Part shown: positions 24,801 through 32,000 of the stretch, piece after piece
Position numbering within the stretch: position 1 is the stretch's first letter
How the letters are laid out: every line of letters begins with the position of its first letter
DNA from: Cytobacillus praedii
GTDB lineage: Bacteria > Bacillota > Bacilli > Bacillales > Cytobacillaceae
NCBI RefSeq assembly: GCF_001439605.1
Contig: NZ_LMBX01000014.1
Location: 1 to 45,573 of the forward strand
Length of the DNA stretch: 45,573 nt
Reading direction: 5' to 3'
Made by a program: the position numbers and the translations under genes
The notes under the pieces: model-generated
Seen by the model: the letters and a program-made list of their open reading frames with translations, nothing else
Told to the model about the DNA's origin: nothing
Databases searched by the model: none

Positions 24801-25052
24801 GGTGCGGACACCGTCATCCTCTATGATATATGGTGGAATCCAGCGGTGGAAGAGCAGGCAGCAGATAGAGCGCATCGTATTGGTCAAACAAATACTGTTC
24901 AGGTGATTAAGCTTGTATCTAGGGGAACAATAGAAGAAAAAATGAATGAACTGCAAGAAAAAAAGAGAGATTTAATAGATGAGGTGATTGATACTGATAA
25001 AAATACTTCCTCTTTAACTGAAGAGGATATTCGAGAGATACTTAATATTTAA
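21831..25052 (+). CDS. SNF2-family helicase with SWIM zinc finger
   Basis: A 1073-residue ATP-dependent DNA translocase. The N-terminus has a SWIM zinc finger (Cys67, Cys69, Cys79, His81). Residues about 130-600 are the bacterial SNF2-associated region. The ATPase core follows: motif I DDMGLGKT (about 643-651), motif II DEAQ (about 748), the Ala-Leu-Thr-Gly-Thr-Pro motif III, and motif VI QAADRAHRIGQ (about 1006-1016). The length is normal for the YqhH/HepA-like bacterial group, which may remodel protein-DNA complexes or recycle RNA polymerase. The start is TTG with GGGGGAGG upstream. A DHH gene follows after 37 bp. Confidence 0.92.
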   Translation: MNFKLNQKMIKEMCGIVSFKRGDAFYRANKVSFEHYDSSSCTAIVSGNDNFYVTIKKDKSNEIYTECSCPKLASFDKDCQHIAAVLIAVLEHQRQSLTPSDAKKFKSESVNTNGLTEEMMSLFSDKLVRSSGHQLHFENRQVIDADFICRPISIDKDNILFGMEIRIASIQVKNIHGFLGDIKEGRPCKLTNVFTFDPHSHCFRRESDAVIGQLIEIVKDEEVYMTSLSDEVSNRISHNEMVLIPPTSWEKLLHLLTKAPAVKLLYDGNIYEGLRLSEKTLPLQFHFEGTQEMGYMLKINGLNQMIILHPYRSVLFKGKIYDLKRDDSNRLFELKQMLDASDTNQIPIHRDQIDFFIEKVVPGLKRLGNVQITESITKEYLKTPLVAKLYLDRVKNRLLAGLEFHYEHIVINPLDDKEVQTKSLLIRDDVKEDAILKLMGDSSFANTEGGYFLHNEELEYEFLTYILPKLQKLVQVYATTAVKNRIFREAAHPQVRVKLKKERTNWLEFKFELDGVSEREIRELLSALEEKRKYYRLRNGSLLSLETREFQEIQRFLHALPVQNEDLESGLNVPIVRGIQLLDSLGDSKLLTMEESFRQLIDTLTNPANLNFSIPVRLQSKLRDYQKTGFKWMKALANYGFGGILADDMGLGKTIQSITFILSELPVIRERKQPVLIVCPSSLTYNWLNEMMKFAPELQAVVIDGTKTERVGLQKNVSDMDVVITSYPLVRRDINWVEKHIFHTVFFDEAQAFKNPVTQTARAVKRIKSTHRFALTGTPIENSIEELWSIFHVIFPELFQGLKEYSQLSRKTIARRVRPFLLRRMKEDVLSELPEKIESTESAELLPDQKRLYAAYLAKLRHDTLKHLNKDTLRKNKIRILAGLTRLRQICCHPALFVDGYKGDSAKFIQLMQIIEESKLSGRRVLIFSQFTKMLALIGRELSIRDMPFFYLDGQTPSEERVKTCHRFNEGERDLFLISLKAGGTGLNLTGADTVILYDIWWNPAVEEQAADRAHRIGQTNTVQVIKLVSRGTIEEKMNELQEKKRDLIDEVIDTDKNTSSLTEEDIREILNI

Positions 25053-25089
25053 TGTGGATTTGTATCTATACTACTTTAAGGGTGATAAC

Positions 25090-26268
25090 ATGTATAAACT
25101 TTTATCTCACAATGATTTGGATGGAGTAGGATGTGGAATTCTGGCCAAGCTTGCTTTTGGAAACGATGTGAAGGTTCGCTATAATTCTATTTCGGCTCTG
25201 AATCGGGAAGTTGAATGGTTTTTGGAAAATGATGAGAAAGATACTTTTTTAATGATTACGGACTTATCCGTTAACGAAGAAAATGAAAAAAGATTGGAGT
25301 CCTTTTATCAAGATAAAGGAAAAGTACAATTAATCGATCATCATAAAACATCACTTTCTTTAAATGAATATGAATGGGGTTATGTTGTCGTTGAAGATGA
25401 GGCGGGAAAATTAACTTCAGCTACATCTTTATTATATGATTACTTAATCAAGCATCAACAATTGAATCCAACAAACGCTATATCCGAATTTGTTGAGCTA
25501 GTTAGACAGTACGATACTTGGGAATGGGAGAAGAACAATAATCAGCAAGCACGACGGCTAAATGCACTTTTTTATCTTATTTCCATTGATGAATTTGAAG
25601 AAAAAATGATTCAACGATTGAAGCAGGAAGACTTCTTTTATTTTGATGAATTTGAGAAGAAATTGCTTGATATGGAGGATGCTAAGATTGAACGTTACAT
25701 CCGCAGGAAAAGAAGAGAACTAGTCCAATCACAAATCGGTGATCATTTCGCAGGAATTGTGTATGCGGAATCCTATCATTCAGAACTAGGAAATGAGCTA
25801 GGAAAGGAATACCCCCATCTCGACTATATTGCAATCATAAACATTGGAGGAAAAAGGCTAGGTTTTCGAACCATTCATGATCATATCGATTTATCAGAAG
25901 TGGCAGGGAAATATGGAGGCGGTGGACATGCAAAAGCATCTGGGTGTTCCTTAACAGATGAGACTTATAAACAATATGTGACTGATACTTTCCATTTCGA
26001 TCCGCTGCGGGAGGATGCTAGACAAAACCGATTTAATCTCAAACGATCTTCGTTCGGTTCACTATACCAAGATCGGACTGATAATCTCTTCCTTCTTTAC
26101 CCTCTAAATGAACAAGAATGGGCAATTACAGAAAATAAAACACAAATGGCAGGGACTTTTCCAAGCTATGAAGATGGCGAAAGCTTTTTAAAAAGAACGT
26201 TTGCTGCTTGGCTAGTTAAAGATGATGTATTCGTTCATTATTTAATGGATGAAGTAAAAAATAGCTAA
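25090..26268 (+). CDS. DHH-family phosphoesterase
   Basis: A 392-residue protein. Motif I is SHNDLDGVGCG (about 6-16), motif II is TDLSVNEE, the DHH signature is LIDHHKTS (about 83-90), and the DHHA1 motif is GGGGHAKASGCS (about 276-287). The family degrades small nucleotides or oligonucleotides with Mn2+. The sequence recalls B. subtilis YngD more than NrnA, from memory. The ATG at 25090 is preferred because AAGGGTG lies six bases before it. It is probably cotranscribed with the SNF2 gene and closed by the terminator at 26283. Confidence 0.85.
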   Translation: MYKLLSHNDLDGVGCGILAKLAFGNDVKVRYNSISALNREVEWFLENDEKDTFLMITDLSVNEENEKRLESFYQDKGKVQLIDHHKTSLSLNEYEWGYVVVEDEAGKLTSATSLLYDYLIKHQQLNPTNAISEFVELVRQYDTWEWEKNNNQQARRLNALFYLISIDEFEEKMIQRLKQEDFFYFDEFEKKLLDMEDAKIERYIRRKRRELVQSQIGDHFAGIVYAESYHSELGNELGKEYPHLDYIAIINIGGKRLGFRTIHDHIDLSEVAGKYGGGGHAKASGCSLTDETYKQYVTDTFHFDPLREDARQNRFNLKRSSFGSLYQDRTDNLFLLYPLNEQEWAITENKTQMAGTFPSYEDGESFLKRTFAAWLVKDDVFVHYLMDEVKNS

Positions 26269-26282
26269 AATAAGAGAAAATT

Positions 26283-26316
26283 AAGCGATCTTCAGTGAAG
26301 GAGGATCGCTTTTTGT
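26283..26316 (+). terminator. Intrinsic terminator of the SNF2-DHH unit
   Basis: AAGCGATC (26283-26290) pairs with GATCGCTT (26304-26311), followed by TTTTG. Confidence 0.85.
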
Positions 26317-26422
26317 TTACAATTTATCGCTCAAGGAGTATGATTTTTAAAATAATTATAAATTTTCTGGTTGTCTGATGGCATTCTCTCCATTAAAGTA
26401 AGAAGATAATACATATTTTAGA

Positions 26423-26648
26423 GTGAACATTTATGGACAGCCATGTAAAAGTCGAGCAAATAATACAAATGCAGGAAGGATATTTGAGCTATCTGAGTTT
26501 TTAATAAAAGTAGTGGAAGTTGGTGCATCTGTTGTCCTTTGCCACCGCTCTCTAAAGTTGAACCTTCGAATATTGGGAAAGAGTTTTAAAGGATGACGAT
26601 GTACTTTTATTTGGAGCAATTAAAAATAATCAAATTTTCAGTGCGTGA
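26423..26648 (+). pseudogene. GNAT acetyltransferase remnant with frameshifts
   Basis: Three reading frames in succession give one GNAT N-terminal half. Frame A (26468-26538) reads NAGRIFELSEFLIKVVEVGA. Frame B (26539-26589) reads LPPLSKVEPSNIGKEF and stops. Frame C (26589-26648) reads KDDDVLLFGAIKNNQIFSA and stops. Joined, they match the conserved start of GNATs of the type with a GAS.GFLPPLS loop followed by DDV.LF.A...N.I. The acetyl-CoA-binding half is missing. At least two indels and a deletion have inactivated the gene. The rest of this 460-bp gap holds nothing else I can identify. Confidence 0.65.
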
Positions 26649-26731
26649 TTGAATGCAACACTTTTCTATTATAAGGACATGAAAGATAAGCATAGTTCGA
26701 ATATAAAATAATACAAGTAGGAGAATGACAT

Positions 26732-27304
26732 ATGCTGACAAGACTATATTTTGTACGCCATGCCCACTCCATATATACGCCAGATGAGCGGCAGCGGCCA
26801 TTATCAGATAGAGGCCTATTAGATGCAGAAAAAACTACTAAATTATTACTAGCAGAAAACATCGATTATGTTATTTCAAGTCCATACAAAAGGGCAATCC
26901 AAACAGTTGAGGGAATTGCAAAATATATCGGGAAAGAAATAATTATTGAAGAAGGCTTCAAAGAACGAAAATTATCAGAAGGACCTGTAAAGGACTTTGA
27001 TTTAGCAGTTAAAAAAGTATGGGATGTTCCTTCATTTTCATGGAAAGGCGGAGAATCCAATCAAACTGCTCAAACGAGAGGCGTGCACGCTACAATTCAA
27101 TTATTAAATCGATTCGAAGGAAAAAGGATTGTCATTGGAACCCATGGAAATATAATGGTTTTAATTATGAATTTTTTTGAAAAAAAATATAATTTTGAGT
27201 TTTGGAAGGAGCTTTCCATGCCAGACATTTATAAATTAGAATTTGAAAAAGAAAAACTGAGAACTGTTAAAAGAATATTCGAAAAGGAAATTTTGCTTTT
27301 CTGA
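26732..27304 (+). CDS. Histidine phosphatase (phosphoglycerate-mutase-like)
   Basis: A 190-residue enzyme of the histidine phosphatase superfamily. LYFVRHAHS puts the catalytic His at residue 10, with RHAH instead of the common RHGE. SPYKRAIQTVE supplies the second Arg, and GTHGNIM carries the second His. The substrate is unknown: the family includes sugar-phosphate and nucleotide phosphatases. GGAG precedes the ATG. Its TGA overlaps the ATG of the next gene by one base (TGATG), so it heads a translationally coupled operon with a P-loop kinase, a Clp_N-GNAT fusion and a DUF1801 gene. Confidence 0.87.
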   Translation: MLTRLYFVRHAHSIYTPDERQRPLSDRGLLDAEKTTKLLLAENIDYVISSPYKRAIQTVEGIAKYIGKEIIIEEGFKERKLSEGPVKDFDLAVKKVWDVPSFSWKGGESNQTAQTRGVHATIQLLNRFEGKRIVIGTHGNIMVLIMNFFEKKYNFEFWKELSMPDIYKLEFEKEKLRTVKRIFEKEILLF

Positions 27305-27957
27305 TGAAAGCGAGTATGAATAAAATGACAAGTAAGGAAATAGCTGAGATTATTCTTATTCAATATTTAGCACGTACGAATAAACTAAGTCCGTTAATCG
27401 TTGCAATTGACGGGTTAAGTGGCTCAGGAAAAACAACACTAGTACATCAGATCGAAAGAGAATTAAGAGATAATGACTGCAAAGTTGTCATTATCCATAT
27501 TGATGATCATATTGTCGAGAGAACCAAACGGTATGACACTGGTTTTGATGAATGGTATGAATATTATTATCTTCAATGGGATATAGAAATGCTGACAAAC
27601 CAATTATTGCAGAGTTTGCGCAATAACAGTCATGATTTATCACTACCGTTTTATGATCAAACCGCCGATTCATTAACAACTAGACAACTATCATTCTCTA
27701 ATGAATCAATAGTTTTAATTGAGGGTATTTTTCTTCAAAGAAAAGAGTGGAAGAGCTTTTACGACTACACATTATTTTTAAAATGCCCTCGAGAGGTAAG
27801 GTGTGAAAGGGTGTTAAAACGTGATAAGTATATTGGAGATTTGGAAAAAAGACTAAATAAATATAAAAGAAGATATTGGCCGGGAGAGGATTATTATTTG
27901 GAAGCAGAGAAACCAATAGAACATGCTGATAAAGTGATAGATATATTGAATAATTGA
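27304..27957 (+). CDS. Uridine-kinase-like P-loop kinase
   Basis: A 217-residue P-loop NTPase. Walker A is GLSGSGKTT (37-45), a DD pair follows in HIDDHIVERTKRYD, and VLIEGIFLQRKEW is the Walker B-like strand seen in uridine kinase/phosphoribulokinase-type enzymes. A lid with CPREVRCERVLKRD closes the site. The phosphate acceptor is unknown. Start and stop both overlap neighbouring genes (1 and 4 bases), which implies coordinated expression with the phosphatase before it and the fusion protein after it. Confidence 0.83.
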   Translation: MKASMNKMTSKEIAEIILIQYLARTNKLSPLIVAIDGLSGSGKTTLVHQIERELRDNDCKVVIIHIDDHIVERTKRYDTGFDEWYEYYYLQWDIEMLTNQLLQSLRNNSHDLSLPFYDQTADSLTTRQLSFSNESIVLIEGIFLQRKEWKSFYDYTLFLKCPREVRCERVLKRDKYIGDLEKRLNKYKRRYWPGEDYYLEAEKPIEHADKVIDILNN

Positions 27958-28829
27958 AAAAGAAGGTGGAGAAACTGGAATATTCAGAGAAACATTTTAC
28001 GGAAAGAATGTTGAGAATTATAAAAAATGCTGAAAATGAAGCAACAGCAGATAAAGTGTTAATGCCTATTCATCTATTGATAGCCTGTCTGCAAGAAAAA
28101 ACAGGTTTACTAGGGGTAATTTCACTAAAATGTGAGTTGAAAGTATCTTCATTAAGAGCTCTGGCTAGTAATGGGATGGAAAATTCAACTACTGATTCCA
28201 AGAAAGATCTTCTTTTCAATGTTCCTGTATCTAAAGATGTCCAACTCGTTTTTCAGGAAGCGGCAATATGTATGAAAAATTATAATCAAGTGTTTGTAAA
28301 TGAAGGACATTTGCTCAAGGCATTACTAACTACAAAAGTTATTGATCAATATTTATCAGAAGAAGATAAAAAAATTATTTTGAACCTCGGTACGACATCT
28401 AGAGATATGGTTGCTCATTTAGGAGAATTCAATTTTCCTCTTGCAGGTGCAAATATTGTTCGCAGAGTAAACAATAACGATTATTCAAGTCTATTACAAT
28501 TTGTAGAAGCAAACTTTTCATCTGAATGGTCGCAAACATTGAAGGATGGATTTTTAGCAGATGCCCCTTCTATATATATAGCTGTTGCTGATGAAGAAAT
28601 AATAGGATTTGCAGCTTTTGATGTGTATAAAGGGAGAAAATGCTATTTTGGTCCAATGGGAGTATCTAAATCGAATCGAATAAAGGGTGTTGGAACATTA
28701 CTCCTTCATCAGTGTTTAAGAGAGATGAAAGAAATCGGATATGAGTATGCCATTATCGGTGGAGCAGGACCGATTGAATTCTATGAAAAAGCATGTCATG
28801 CAGTAGTCATTCCACATCATCGATTTTAA
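27954..28829 (+). CDS. Clp_N domain fused to GNAT acetyltransferase
   Basis: A 291-residue two-domain protein. Residues about 8-150 look like a Clp N-terminal domain with both repeats (FTERMLRIIKNAENEA..., MPIHLLIACL; then VQLVFQEAAICMKNYNQ, NEGHLLKALL), the substrate-docking domain of ClpA/ClpC. Residues about 160-291 form a GNAT domain (YIAVADEEIIGFAAFD, GVSKSNRIKGVGTLLL, GPIEFYEKACHA). There is no AAA+ motor. The TTG start overlaps the preceding stop by four bases and has no SD, which suggests coupling; a GTG at 27966 is an alternative. It may acetylate proteins or peptides recruited by the Clp_N part; that is inference. Confidence 0.78.
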   Translation: MKKKVEKLEYSEKHFTERMLRIIKNAENEATADKVLMPIHLLIACLQEKTGLLGVISLKCELKVSSLRALASNGMENSTTDSKKDLLFNVPVSKDVQLVFQEAAICMKNYNQVFVNEGHLLKALLTTKVIDQYLSEEDKKIILNLGTTSRDMVAHLGEFNFPLAGANIVRRVNNNDYSSLLQFVEANFSSEWSQTLKDGFLADAPSIYIAVADEEIIGFAAFDVYKGRKCYFGPMGVSKSNRIKGVGTLLLHQCLREMKEIGYEYAIIGGAGPIEFYEKACHAVVIPHHRF

Positions 28830-28846
28830 TAAGGAGGGTATCCATT

Positions 28847-29268
28847 ATGTACGAATTAAAAACAAAAGAAACCGATAACAGTGTCATCGAGTTTATTGAA
28901 GCGGTTGAAAATCCCAAGAAACGCGAAGATGCCTACAAATTATTGGATATTTTTAAGGAAACTACTGGATTTGAAGCAAAGATGTGGGGACCAAGCATTA
29001 TTGGTTTTGGTTCGTATCATTATAAATATGAGTCTGGTCACGAAGGGGATGCCCCCCTTGTTGGTTTTTCACCAAGAAAAGCTAAAATCAGCTTATACTT
29101 TGCACCAGGTGAAAAAAACGAGAACAATTGTTGAAGAATTTCGGTAAGCATACAACAGGAAAAGCATGTGTGTACATTAATAAAATTGCGGACATTAATG
29201 AAGACGTATTAAAAGAATTGATTAATGAATCCGTTAAGTTTTTGAAGGAGACTTATCCACATAAGTAA
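28847..29268 (+). pseudogene. DUF1801-family gene with a +1/-1 frameshift in an A-run
   Basis: The gene starts at an ATG behind AAGGAGGG and encodes a DUF1801 protein (ETTGFEAKMWGPSIIGFGSY, then APLVGFSPRKAKISLYFAPGE). At a run of seven A (about 29109-29115) the frame breaks and stops after ENNC at 29134. One extra A would restore a continuous frame that continues KKREQLLKNFGKHTTGKACVY and ends ETYPHK at 29268, giving a normal 140-residue protein. The break is thus a sequencing error, a recent inactivation or slippage in the homopolymer. It is the last gene of the phosphatase-kinase-Clp_N/GNAT operon. DUF1801 proteins are small and of unknown role. Confidence 0.83.
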
Positions 29269-29378
29269 GAGGGAAATAGTAATCTGGATTTTTTAACAAA
29301 CCTCCTTTAGAAAGTTCGGTTAAGAAAATAATAAAAGTATTATTATAATTTCAGATTTTTTTCAAAGGGGTGATTTAA

Positions 29379-30038
29379 ATGGACACACATTTATTTTTAT
29401 TTGGCGGAGGTCCGCCTTTTACTAATAAAATGGCGAAATTATTTGTTGAAAAATTAAAAGATAAAAGTGTTCCTATTTCCATTCTATTTGTTGATAGGGA
29501 GGGATGGGAAGACTATATGCCGAAATATACAAGTGCTTTGGAAGAATATAACATGAACGATTTTCACTTGTTACCTTTACCGACAACACCGATTGAACAG
29601 GTGATGAATTGTTTGAGAATTAGTTCAGGTATCATCATAGGCGGTGGGGATACGAATGCGTATGCTGATTATCTTGTAGAGACGCCTATCGCCATTAGTA
29701 TTAAAGACAGGTTTCAAGAAGGTGCACCTGTTGCCGGGTTTTCGGCAGGAGCATTGATTAGTCCCAACATTTGTGTCATATCTCCAAAGGATAACCCACA
29801 GAATGAATTTCAATATAGAAAAGGGTTGGGTTTAATTGAAGACCATTTATTTGCTGTTCACTTTTCAGAATGGAATGATGAGGACCATCTAAGAAATGCA
29901 GTGAATAAAATTAAAGCTGCCTCTAATTATGGGATTGATGAGAAGGCTGGAACCTATTTCCTAAATGGCGATCTTGATTCCATTGAAGGGAATGGCGTGT
30001 ATTCCATTAAAAATGACGTATTAGTAAAATTAAGTTAA
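29379..30038 (+). CDS. Peptidase E-like S51 peptidase
   Basis: A 219-residue cytoplasmic serine peptidase of family S51 (alpha-aspartyl dipeptidase/cyanophycinase group). The nucleophile elbow is GFSAGA (Ser122), preceded by IIIGGGDTNAYADYL. The candidate catalytic His lies in FAVHFSEWNDEDHL. It would cleave small dipeptides, perhaps Asp-X, or modified peptides. AGGGGTG precedes the ATG. An MFS gene starts 24 bp later with no terminator between, so the pair is probably cotranscribed, as in peptide-antibiotic immunity gene pairs, though that is only an analogy. Confidence 0.86.
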   Translation: MDTHLFLFGGGPPFTNKMAKLFVEKLKDKSVPISILFVDREGWEDYMPKYTSALEEYNMNDFHLLPLPTTPIEQVMNCLRISSGIIIGGGDTNAYADYLVETPIAISIKDRFQEGAPVAGFSAGALISPNICVISPKDNPQNEFQYRKGLGLIEDHLFAVHFSEWNDEDHLRNAVNKIKAASNYGIDEKAGTYFLNGDLDSIEGNGVYSIKNDVLVKLS

Positions 30039-30062
30039 CAGCTTATGAAATAAGGTGAATGA

Positions 30063-31280
30063 ATGAAGTCATGGAAAAATCCACTTCTTTTAATAGCTGG
30101 TATAGGCATATCTCACTTAGGGAACTGGATTTATTTAATTGCTATTAATCTATCAATTTTAAACTTAACAGGTTCAGCTGCAGCAGTTGCGGGTCTTTAT
30201 ATGATTAGACCAATGGCTGTTTTACTTACAAATACTTGGTCTGGAAGTATTATTGACCGTGTGAATAAAAGAAAATTAATGATTTTGGTTGATGTTATTC
30301 GAGGTATTTTCGTTCTATGTATTCCATTTCTAGGATCTCTTTGGGCTATCTATTCATTACTCTTTTTAATTAATATTGCAAGTTCCTTTTTTGGGCCGAG
30401 CTCATCGGTTTATATTACGAAACTTGTACCTGCTGAAAATAGAAAAAGATTCAATTCATTGATGAGTATGATCAGTTCAGGGGCATTTCTAGTTGGTCCT
30501 GCACTATCTGGATTTTTGATCATGCTTGTAGGAACAAAGCTCTGTATCATTATTAATGCTATTACATTTTTTATTTGTGCCATTTTTATTTCTCTTTTAC
30601 CCGATGTGGATGAAAAAACTGAAGATAAAAGAGAAAAGATTAATTGGCGGACGCTTATTCACGATTGGTTAATAATCCGTGATTTTGCCAAATCAGCCAA
30701 ATACTTTATTACTGTTTACATATTATTTCAGAGCGCGATGCTAGTAGGATTTGCCCTTGATTCCCAAGAGGCAACATTCATTAAACAGCACTTACAATTA
30801 TCTGACCAAGATTACGGATGGATTGTAAGTATTACTGGTCTTGGAGCATTGGCTGGTGGATCTGTCGCTGCATTTGCAGCAAAAAAGATACAGTTACGAC
30901 TTTATTTAGGTGTAGGCATGCTTTTGACTGCAGTCGGCTATGTATTATTTTATGCTTCTTTCAACTTTTTATCGGCTACATTGGCCTTTGTATTTTTAGG
31001 CTTTTTTATGGCATTTGCCAATACAGGCTATCAAACCTTTTTCCAAAACAATGTGCCAGTTGAATTAATGGGCAGATTTGGAAGTATGGCTGAAATGATA
31101 CAGGGCTTAATACAAATTGGATTGACATTACTTCTAGGATTAACTGCTGACTGGTTTTCATTACAAACAGTTTGTATTATTTTCTCAATTGTGAGTACAG
31201 TATTCGCTGGCTTTCTCTTAGCCTCAGTCCTGCTTTCGGCAAAATCTAAGTATTTCGAGGAGAATGTAAACGTAAACTAG
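30063..31280 (+). CDS. MFS transporter (DHA3-like)
   Basis: A 405-residue, 12-TM major facilitator. It starts with WKNPLLLIAGIGISHLGNWIY, has WSGSIIDRVNKRKLMILVD as the motif A loop between TM2 and TM3, and FFGPSSSVYITKLVPAENRKRFN after TM4. This is the DHA3 drug/macrolide efflux pattern. The first ATG is used; AAGG lies a few bases upstream. It follows the S51 peptidase by 24 bp. The attenuator-controlled GNAT gene lies about 200 bp downstream. Substrate unknown. Confidence 0.84.
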   Translation: MKSWKNPLLLIAGIGISHLGNWIYLIAINLSILNLTGSAAAVAGLYMIRPMAVLLTNTWSGSIIDRVNKRKLMILVDVIRGIFVLCIPFLGSLWAIYSLLFLINIASSFFGPSSSVYITKLVPAENRKRFNSLMSMISSGAFLVGPALSGFLIMLVGTKLCIIINAITFFICAIFISLLPDVDEKTEDKREKINWRTLIHDWLIIRDFAKSAKYFITVYILFQSAMLVGFALDSQEATFIKQHLQLSDQDYGWIVSITGLGALAGGSVAAFAAKKIQLRLYLGVGMLLTAVGYVLFYASFNFLSATLAFVFLGFFMAFANTGYQTFFQNNVPVELMGRFGSMAEMIQGLIQIGLTLLLGLTADWFSLQTVCIIFSIVSTVFAGFLLASVLLSAKSKYFEENVNVN

Positions 31281-31309
31281 ATAAAAATGTAGGCAAATAT
31301 TGCTATTTG

Positions 31310-31352
31310 TGATATAATTTAGTAGTTCTTATATATGCAAATAGTTAAGAAC
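31310..31352 (+). promoter_or_regulatory. Extended -10 promoter and first leader hairpin of the GNAT attenuator
   Basis: TGATATAAT (31310-31318) is an extended -10 element with a perfect TATAAT; only a poor -35 (TAGGCA, 31290-31295) is present. The transcript would begin near 31325, in the hairpin formed by GTTCTTA (31325-31331) and TAAGAAC (31346-31352). Confidence 0.55.
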
Positions 31353-31379
31353 GATTGATTGTAAAGGAGGCGTTCAATT

Positions 31380-31436
31380 ATGTTAAATAAAATGCTAGTT
31401 GTCGTTACACTTAAAAAGGGGAATCTGCCTAGTTAA
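31380..31436 (+). CDS. Leader peptide MLNKMLVVVTLKKGNLPS
   Basis: An 18-codon ORF with a strong SD (AAGGAGG, 31364-31370, nine bases before the ATG). It sits between an extended -10 promoter and the GNAT gene, whose SD lies 27 bases behind the leader stop. The last codons (31417-31424, AGGGGAAT) form one arm of a hairpin that competes with pairing over the GNAT SD. This is the arrangement of translational attenuators such as those before erm and cat genes. I do not recognise the peptide. Confidence 0.78.
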   Translation: MLNKMLVVVTLKKGNLPS

Positions 31437-31472
31437 TGCAACTTTGCTATTCCCCTGCAAATGAGAGGGGAA
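31417..31472 (+). promoter_or_regulatory. Alternative hairpins controlling the GNAT SD
   Basis: ATTCCCCT (31449-31456) is a perfect complement of AGGGGAAT (31417-31424) within the leader ORF. Its part TTCCCCT (31450-31456) is also complementary to AGGGGAA (31466-31472), which contains the GNAT SD. The two pairings exclude each other: the first leaves the SD free, the second hides it. No T-run follows, so control would be on translation. Confidence 0.75.
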
Positions 31473-31478
31473 ATTATC

Positions 31479-31940
31479 ATGATTACAGAGAATATTAAAC
31501 TAGTGGAATTAAATTCGGATAATTGGTATGAATGCTGCCAATTAGAGGTATCTGAAAATCAAAAAGCTTTTCTCGAACCGAATGCAGTATCCATCGCTCA
31601 ATCTAAATTTGAAACAACATTAAAAACATACGCAATTTATCTTGAAGATAAAGCAGTAGGCTTTCTCATGTATAATACAGTGATAGAAGAGCTAGGAGGC
31701 TATTGGGTATACAGAATTATGGTAGATGAAAATTACCAAGGCAAAGGAATTGGCAAAAGAGCAACAGAGCTAATGATTTCAGAGATGGCTAAATTACCAG
31801 GTGCGCAGAAAATAATTGTAGGCTATCATCCGAATAATTTAGGTGCGCATTATTTGTATTCCAGCTTAGGATTCGAAGACAACGGTGACCGTTTTGGAAA
31901 AGAAATGGCGGTTGTAAAATATATTAATAAAAGAAGTTAA
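31479..31940 (+). CDS. GNAT acetyltransferase, BltD/diamine-acetyltransferase-like
   Basis: A 153-residue GNAT enzyme. KLVELNSDNWYECCQLEVSE and AIYLEDKAVGFLMYN at the start, the acetyl-CoA loop DENYQGKGIGKRAT (about 88-101) and HPNNLGAHYLYSSLGFEDNGD at the end resemble the spermidine/spermine acetyltransferases BltD and PaiA, from memory. It would acetylate a polyamine or another small amine, possibly a drug. The ATG at 31479 follows GAGAGGGG with eight bases of spacing. The frame is open at 31461, but that ATG is inside the SD region. Translation is likely controlled by the leader peptide at 31380. Confidence 0.83.
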   Translation: MITENIKLVELNSDNWYECCQLEVSENQKAFLEPNAVSIAQSKFETTLKTYAIYLEDKAVGFLMYNTVIEELGGYWVYRIMVDENYQGKGIGKRATELMISEMAKLPGAQKIIVGYHPNNLGAHYLYSSLGFEDNGDRFGKEMAVVKYINKRS

Positions 31941-31957
31941 CACAGTATAATTTAGTA

Positions 31958-32000
31958 AATAATAATGGGTAAAATCATTTTGATTTTACCCATTATTATT
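31958..32000 (+). terminator. 20-bp perfect hairpin behind the GNAT gene
   Basis: The arms 31958-31977 and 31981-32000 (AATAATAATGGGTAAAATCA and its exact complement) enclose only TTT. The 3' arm ends in TTATTATT. It works as a terminator of the GNAT gene. Confidence 0.75.
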
